Source of the DNA: Candidatus Atribacteria bacterium 1244-E10-H5-B2 | GTDB taxonomy: Bacteria > Atribacterota > JS1 > SB-45 > 34-128 | Direction of reading: 5' to 3' | NCBI GenBank assembly: GCA_003575245.1 | Contig: NMQN01000850.1 | Location: forward strand, 1-9,879 | Length of the DNA: 9,879 nt | Part shown: piece by piece, positions 6,251 to 9,879 of the stretch | Layout of the letters: the number at the start of each line of letters is the position of its first letter | How positions within the stretch are numbered: position 1 is the stretch's first letter | Position numbers and translations under genes: made by a program | Notes under the pieces: generated by a model | Database searches by the model: none | The model's input: only the letters and a program-made list of their open reading frames with translations | Told to the model about the DNA's origin: nothing

Positions 6251-7098
6251 CCCAGTAACCCTCTTGGTCTAAATAAGATTACCAATAGATATATTAAAAA
6301 TACAACTACATATTGAAATGCAGGTCCAATATAAAAACCTGCCAGAGATTCACTTATTCCAATAATTATTCCCCCCAGCATTGCCCCTGTAATAGAACCA
6401 AATCCTCCTAGGGCAACACAAGTAAAAGCAATGATAACAAGGAAGGAACCCCCTTGTGGTGATACTGGATAAAAACTGGAAAACAGCACACCGGCAAGTC
6501 CAGCAGTAGCCCCAGCTATTCCAAATGTTAACATATAAACCTGTTCTACTTTAATACCTACTAGAAGTGAAGCTTCTTTATTCAATGATACTGCCTGAAT
6601 AGCCATCCCCCATTCTGTCTTTTTAAGAAAAATATATAATAAAAAAATTGCGGCAGAACTAATTGCAGCAGCAATTAATTTGTTTAAACTTAGGTAAATA
6701 TTACCAATACCAATGCTCCCTTGAACAATAGTGGAAAATATTATCCTATAATCTGGACCCCACAAGTATTGTGCTGTATGTTTCAAAATAAGAGACAATG
6801 CAAATGTTGCCAGTAAAGTCGTTAAAAGCGATGAACCTAAAATTCTTTTTATAGCTATTTTGTATGACACAATAGAAAGAAGACATATACCGATTATTCC
6901 TAGAGGCACTGATAGTAATGGGTCAAAATTGCGAAGTGCATAAAACCAGAATGAAATGTACATCCCATACATTAAAAATTCACCATGAGCAAAATTAATA
7001 ATTCCCATCACTCCCCATACAAGAGCTACTCCCATGGCTACTAAAGCATATATTAATCCCATTACAAATCCATTTAAAAGTGTTTGAAGAAAGAACAT
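6244..7098 (-). CDS. livH: Branched-chain-amino-acid-type ABC transporter permease LivH
   Basis: This inner-membrane permease has 284 residues. It shows the LivH hallmarks: INFAHGEFLM at 34-43, the ATPase-contact segment AIQAVSLNKEASLLVGI at 166-182, LGGFGSITGAMLGG at 230-243 and the C-terminal FRPRGLLG. About eight hydrophobic segments are visible. The start is well set: GGGAGGTGA lies 5 nt before the ATG and is itself the last codons and stop of the racemase gene (G-R-stop). Only 4 nt separate the two genes, which ties the enzyme to the transporter in one transcript and couples their translation. Confidence 0.95.
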   Translation of the reverse strand: MFFLQTLLNGFVMGLIYALVAMGVALVWGVMGIINFAHGEFLMYGMYISFWFYALRNFDPLLSVPLGIIGICLLSIVSYKIAIKRILGSSLLTTLLATFALSLILKHTAQYLWGPDYRIIFSTIVQGSIGIGNIYLSLNKLIAAAISSAAIFLLYIFLKKTEWGMAIQAVSLNKEASLLVGIKVEQVYMLTFGIAGATAGLAGVLFSSFYPVSPQGGSFLVIIAFTCVALGGFGSITGAMLGGIIIGISESLAGFYIGPAFQYVVVFLIYLLVILFRPRGLLGW

Positions 7099-7102
7099 TG
7101 AG

Positions 7103-8092
7103 TCACCTCCCTAGAGTATATCCATAGCATAGTGGATCCTTATCATTGAAAAAATATTTATGGATACCGGTAATAAATACAGAGTAAGAAACTCTCACAA
7201 TAATTGCTTCTCCTTTAGGGGTATCTACAGATTCTAGTAAGGTTGCTCTTGCATATGTGTCTAATATGCTTTCCTGAACAATAACATCACCAATATTGGT
7301 TTTCCCTTCGGCATACATACAAGCCATTTTGGCACAAGTTCCGGTAGCACAAGGTTCTCTATCAATCTGACCATTTCCAAACATAACAATATTCTTATAA
7401 TCCGCTGTTTTTTGTTTTGGTGGTCCACTAAATTCTACCATACTGACCCCTTTGCCATCTGTCATTTTTAAAACACTCTCAATACTATTCAATTTTTTTC
7501 TTATTAATATTCCCAGTTTAGACCATTTTTCAGCATAATCAGGTTCAAGTGGATATGAAAATTGGTTGGACTCTAAAATTGCAAAGATATTTCCAGCATA
7601 TGCAATTTTAGCATCTATTTTTTCTTCTTCTAATTCGAAAGATACTTCTCCTATCTTATAAGAAGGTACATTCTCTATGATTGCCTCTTCTACCTTATAA
7701 CCATTAGTTTTTACCTCTGTTTTTACAAGACCTGCAACAGTATCAAAAGCAAATTCATTCCCCTCATGCATGACGATATTCAATTCACTAATTGCTGTAG
7801 CAACACCCACAACTGCATGACCACACATATCCATATATCCATGACCATCAAAGAATATCAATCCACAACAGGCTTCTTTTGAAATTGATTGGGTAATTGC
7901 AGTTCCGGTCATTTCGCTGTATCCTCTTGGCTCAAACATAAGGCTTTTTCTAATCCAATCATGATTATTCTTCCAATACGCAAGAGTTTGAGCCATATTA
8001 GCTAAACATGGAGTTACCGGATTATAAATAATACGCGTAGGAGCTCCACTAGTATGTGTATCAACTGCTTCAATCATTTTATTAAACAGCAT
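7103..8092 (-). CDS. Proline racemase / hydroxyproline 2-epimerase family enzyme
   Basis: This 329-residue cytoplasmic enzyme belongs to the PLP-independent proline racemase family, which inverts C-alpha of proline or hydroxyproline using two cysteines as acid and base. Both are visible: Cys90 in DMCGHA and Cys248 in DREPCATGTCAK (244-255). The second cysteine argues against trans-3-hydroxyproline dehydratase, which has Thr there. EAVDTHTSG at 8-16 and YAGNIFAI at 165-172 are further family segments, matching the usual D-x-H-x-x-G and Y-G-G-N patterns. Two oddities are Ala249 where the family normally has Gly (P-C-G-T-G-T) and AGN instead of GGN. After CGH comes Ala, not the Asn common in true proline racemases, so substrate cannot be fixed. 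AGGAGG lies 5 nt before the ATG. It is embedded between the binding-protein and permease genes of the importer, implying it acts on the imported amino acid. Confidence 0.9.
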   Translation of the reverse strand: MLFNKMIEAVDTHTSGAPTRIIYNPVTPCLANMAQTLAYWKNNHDWIRKSLMFEPRGYSEMTGTAITQSISKEACCGLIFFDGHGYMDMCGHAVVGVATAISELNIVMHEGNEFAFDTVAGLVKTEVKTNGYKVEEAIIENVPSYKIGEVSFELEEEKIDAKIAYAGNIFAILESNQFSYPLEPDYAEKWSKLGILIRKKLNSIESVLKMTDGKGVSMVEFSGPPKQKTADYKNIVMFGNGQIDREPCATGTCAKMACMYAEGKTNIGDVIVQESILDTYARATLLESVDTPKGEAIIVRVSYSVFITGIHKYFFNDKDPLCYGYTLGR

Positions 8093-8150
8093 AATATCCT
8101 CCTGACTCTATCCTAATTATTTAAGAGTTAGATTGATGTGTTAATCATTT

Positions 8151-8194
8151 AAAAAGATATTCCCCTGCTATTTTTCAAATACCAGGGGAATATC
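8151..8194 (-). terminator. Strong hairpin with U-tract between livK and the racemase gene, probable attenuator
   Basis: The arms GATATTCCCCTG (8156-8167) and CAGGGGAATATC (8183-8194) pair perfectly over 12 bp. After one C/C mismatch, TATTT/AAATA (8169-8173 with 8177-8181) adds 5 bp around a TTC triloop. On the minus strand the stem runs straight into five T (8151-8155). It begins 12 nt after the binding-protein stop and 59 nt before the racemase ATG. A leaky terminator here would give more binding protein than enzyme and membrane subunits, a common arrangement in importer operons. Confidence 0.75.
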
Positions 8195-8206
8195 ATACTT
8201 TAAATA

Positions 8207-9466
8207 TTACCTTTGATTCCAGGCTGGTGTTGGCCATATTAAATCAGTTGTTGCCTCATCTAATGGTAAAACAGTTTTGTATTCACCACCAACAATCTGG
8301 GAAATAATAACTGATGCTCTTTCATTCTGTCCTTCTTCTGTAAATTTAACCCCACCACCAACATCAATATCCCATTGTATATCAGTTTCCTTAAGAGCTT
8401 CTATGATTTTGTTACTTTCTACAGATCCTGCACGATTAATTGCATCAGCAAGCACTAAAGTTGCCTCAAGCTCACCCATTACAACACCATCGAGCCCTTT
8501 ACCATTAGATATTTTTTTATAAATACCATCTACAATTTTTAAATTTTTGTTATTTTCAACACGATCCAACTTAAATATTTGTGTTCCAAAAATATAGTCC
8601 GCATCCTTTCCCATACGTTCTACTAGCTTAAGATCTTGATATCCACTACAAGGTGAAAAAATTCCTTTGGGGAAAAAGTTTGCTTCTTTATATCCTCTTA
8701 AGAAAAGCATGTAGTCAGAAAGAAGACTCGCGTGTATGATAACATCAGGATTTGCATTTTTAAGTCTCAAAATAGCGCTTGAAACATCTGTAGCACCAAA
8801 GGGATGACCACTCTCTTCAACCATTTCGTATCCATATAGATCGCCATAATGTTGACTCCACTTTAACATATTCTGTCCATATTCTCCAACCATATAAGCA
8901 ACTGCATAGGTCTTTATTCCTGCTCCAAGTTTTTCATTCATTTCATTAATACCATCGAAGATGGATTTCATTTCTAGATCATCATAGGAATAAACTCTAA
9001 AAAAGGTTTTGAACCCTTGTTTATGTAAATCAGTTGAGCTGGATGAACCATTGACTAAGGGAATTCCATACTTTTCAGCGATTATACTTGCTGATTTAGT
9101 TACTCCACTGTTATATCCACCAAGTAAACCAACAACATTTTGTTGAGTAATAAGCCTCTCAGCTTCTGCTTTGCCTACATCTGCCTTACCTTGATGATCA
9201 GAAAAAATAATTTCAATTTTTTTTCCATCTAAGTTTGGTAATCCCTCCGAGGCAGCTAAGGGCAAATCTAAATCTGGATAACTGTTATTGATAATCTCCA
9301 TCGCTGTTTCCGCAGCCCATTTACAACGGTTACCGGTATCGGCAATAGCACCAGAAAGAGGGAAAAATGCTCCAATCTTGATAGTATCAGCTAACACTGT
9401 AATGCTACATAATGCTAATAAGAAAAACACTACAACTAGCATATAGAGTACACCCTTCTTTTTCAT
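8207..9466 (-). CDS. livK: Branched-chain-amino-acid-type ABC transporter substrate-binding protein
   Basis: This is the extracytoplasmic binding protein of the HAAT importer (periplasmic-binding-protein type 1 fold). Residues 1-26 form a signal peptide (MKKK, hydrophobic core, VLA), with likely cleavage before Asp27. No lipobox stands at the cleavage point, although Cys20 lies inside the core. The mature start IKIGAFFPLSGAIADTG at 29-45 is the family opening. GGYNSGVT at 116-123 and NGSSSSTDL at 139-147 are the usual ligand-contacting loops of the first lobe. The 419-residue length is slightly long because of an insert near residues 62-80 (YPDLDLPLAASEGLPNLD). This insert is also seen in HAAT binding proteins of several anaerobes, but that is from memory. 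AGGAG lies 9 nt before the ATG. It is the first gene of the operon. The substrate is unknown; the neighbouring racemase suggests proline or hydroxyproline. Confidence 0.93.
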   Translation of the reverse strand: MKKKGVLYMLVVVFFLLALCSITVLADTIKIGAFFPLSGAIADTGNRCKWAAETAMEIINNSYPDLDLPLAASEGLPNLDGKKIEIIFSDHQGKADVGKAEAERLITQQNVVGLLGGYNSGVTKSASIIAEKYGIPLVNGSSSSTDLHKQGFKTFFRVYSYDDLEMKSIFDGINEMNEKLGAGIKTYAVAYMVGEYGQNMLKWSQHYGDLYGYEMVEESGHPFGATDVSSAILRLKNANPDVIIHASLLSDYMLFLRGYKEANFFPKGIFSPCSGYQDLKLVERMGKDADYIFGTQIFKLDRVENNKNLKIVDGIYKKISNGKGLDGVVMGELEATLVLADAINRAGSVESNKIIEALKETDIQWDIDVGGGVKFTEEGQNERASVIISQIVGGEYKTVLPLDEATTDLIWPTPAWNQR

Positions 9467-9551
9467 TTCATTTAACTCCTTTCGATTTATATTTTAAAAA
9501 CAATATTATTACTTACATTTTTATAAAGGTTCATCGCCTCCCTTTTTAGTA

Positions 9552-9580
9552 ATATTTTCGCCCAAGCTAATTCTTGTAAA
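9552..9580 (-). promoter_or_regulatory. Weak candidate promoter for the ABC operon
   Basis: On the minus strand, TTTACA (9575-9580; five of six bases of the -35 consensus) is followed after 17 nt by AAATAT (9552-9557), a poor -10 hexamer. It lies about 86 nt upstream of the livK ATG. It is the best spaced pair seen, but AT-rich DNA yields such matches by chance. Confidence 0.25.
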
Positions 9581-9632
9581 GTAATTTTAATGTAGCATAA
9601 GATAATTGAATTAGATAAGGATTTATCATTTT

Positions 9633-9644
9633 TTAAACTATATA
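9633..9644 (-). repeat. Conserved 12-bp block downstream of both XRE copies (copy B)
   Basis: This is an exact copy of the TTAAACTATATA string at 3258-3269, in the same place relative to the regulator. Between this block and the coding region, copy A carries about 35 extra nt relative to copy B. The homologous unit has therefore suffered an indel since duplication. Confidence 0.5.
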
Positions 9645-9660
9645 GCCATCCCCCTTTTTT

Positions 9661-9879
9661 TTATATTTCGGCATTCCCTCGATTCTCCTCTATCCTCTTC
9701 TCTAACTCTTTCCTTCTTTCCTCATAGAATTGATGGAGTTCTTTATTTAAAGTTTCCGGACTGATGCCCAGAAATTTACTAATCTTTTTAGTCTGGCTCT
9801 CGGAGGGGATGAGTCCACCAGTCTCAAATTGTGAAATGTGAACCTGAGAGATTTCCATCAGGAGAGCCAATTCTACCTG
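9661..9879 (-). CDS. XRE-family HTH regulator copy B, N-terminus beyond the window
   Basis: The frame is open to the window edge. The 72 visible residues start QVELALLMEISQVHISQFE, the second half of an XRE (Cro/CI-like) helix-turn-helix with the recognition helix around SQVHISQFETGG. FLGISPETLNKEL follows, then a highly charged helix (QFYEERRKELEKRIEENRG) that may mediate dimerisation. The TTG at 9868-9870 is not the true start, because the HTH clearly continues upstream. It is 80% identical to the interrupted copy at 3327-3632 and has no stop in the visible part. It lies 194 nt before livK in the same direction, so it probably regulates the ABC operon or is co-transcribed with it. It has no sensor domain in the visible part. 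Confidence 0.85.
   Translation of the reverse strand, partial: QVELALLMEISQVHISQFETGGLIPSESQTKKISKFLGISPETLNKELHQFYEERRKELEKRIEENRGNAEI

Larger units (their letters stand above)
9467..9660. other. Non-coding leader between XRE copy B and livK
   Basis: This is 194 nt of AT-rich sequence with no credible gene, expected to hold the promoter of the ABC operon. It includes the repeat block shared with copy A (9633-9644) and a weak candidate promoter (9552-9580). A 15-codon frame (9487-9534) preceded too closely by GGGAGG was not accepted as a leader peptide. Confidence 0.5.

Noticed and set aside
8277..8522. Plus-strand frame of 81 codons inside livK
   Set aside because: Antisense shadow of the binding-protein gene; rich in Ser/Pro as expected from reverse reading, with no start signal.
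9487..9534. 15-codon leader-peptide candidate before livK
   Set aside because: GGGAGG is only 2 nt from its ATG, there is no run of regulatory codons and no terminator/antiterminator structure follows.

Overview
The window looks like an AT-rich bacterial chromosome segment in which every supported gene lies on the minus strand, so transcription runs from high to low coordinates. Bacterial features are Shine-Dalgarno sites, tightly coupled operons and a TRAP transporter. The mix of a TRAP system, an amino-acid ABC importer and a proline-racemase-family enzyme suits an anaerobic, peptide- or organic-acid-consuming heterotroph. Candidates are a Clostridia-like lineage or a candidate phylum such as Atribacterota. 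That assignment is an inference with low confidence, because no phylogenetic marker is present.

Layout in transcription order. At the right edge (9661-9879) is the 3' part of a small XRE-type helix-turn-helix regulator. It is followed by a 194-nt non-coding leader and a six-gene branched-chain-amino-acid-type (HAAT) ABC operon: substrate-binding protein (9466-8207), proline racemase/hydroxyproline epimerase family enzyme (8092-7103), permeases LivH (7098-6244) and LivM (6250-5261), and ATPases LivG (5268-4516) and LivF (4532-3828). A strong hairpin with a U-tract sits between the binding-protein gene and the enzyme gene and probably lets only part of transcription through. An AT-rich terminator follows livF.

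The junction 3202-3827 holds a striking imperfect inverted repeat (3697-3775) and a second copy of the XRE regulator (3327-3632), interrupted by an in-frame TAA. A TRAP operon follows: DctP binding protein (3201-2161), DctQ (2108-1590) and DctM (1606-251). At the left edge, 182 nt past dctM, the first 23 codons of another exported protein begin at position 69 and run out of the window.

Functionally, the window is two uptake cassettes. The TRAP system resembles the TakP-type 2-oxo-acid/carboxylate branch. The ABC system probably imports an amino acid that the co-transcribed racemase/epimerase then inverts at C-alpha; proline or hydroxyproline is the natural guess. The most unusual feature is that the two unrelated transporter operons are each preceded by a paralogue of the same small XRE regulator (about 80% identical over 70 residues), as if a regulator module had been placed before different transporters. 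The TRAP region also looks richer in G+C than the ABC operon, which hints at different origins.
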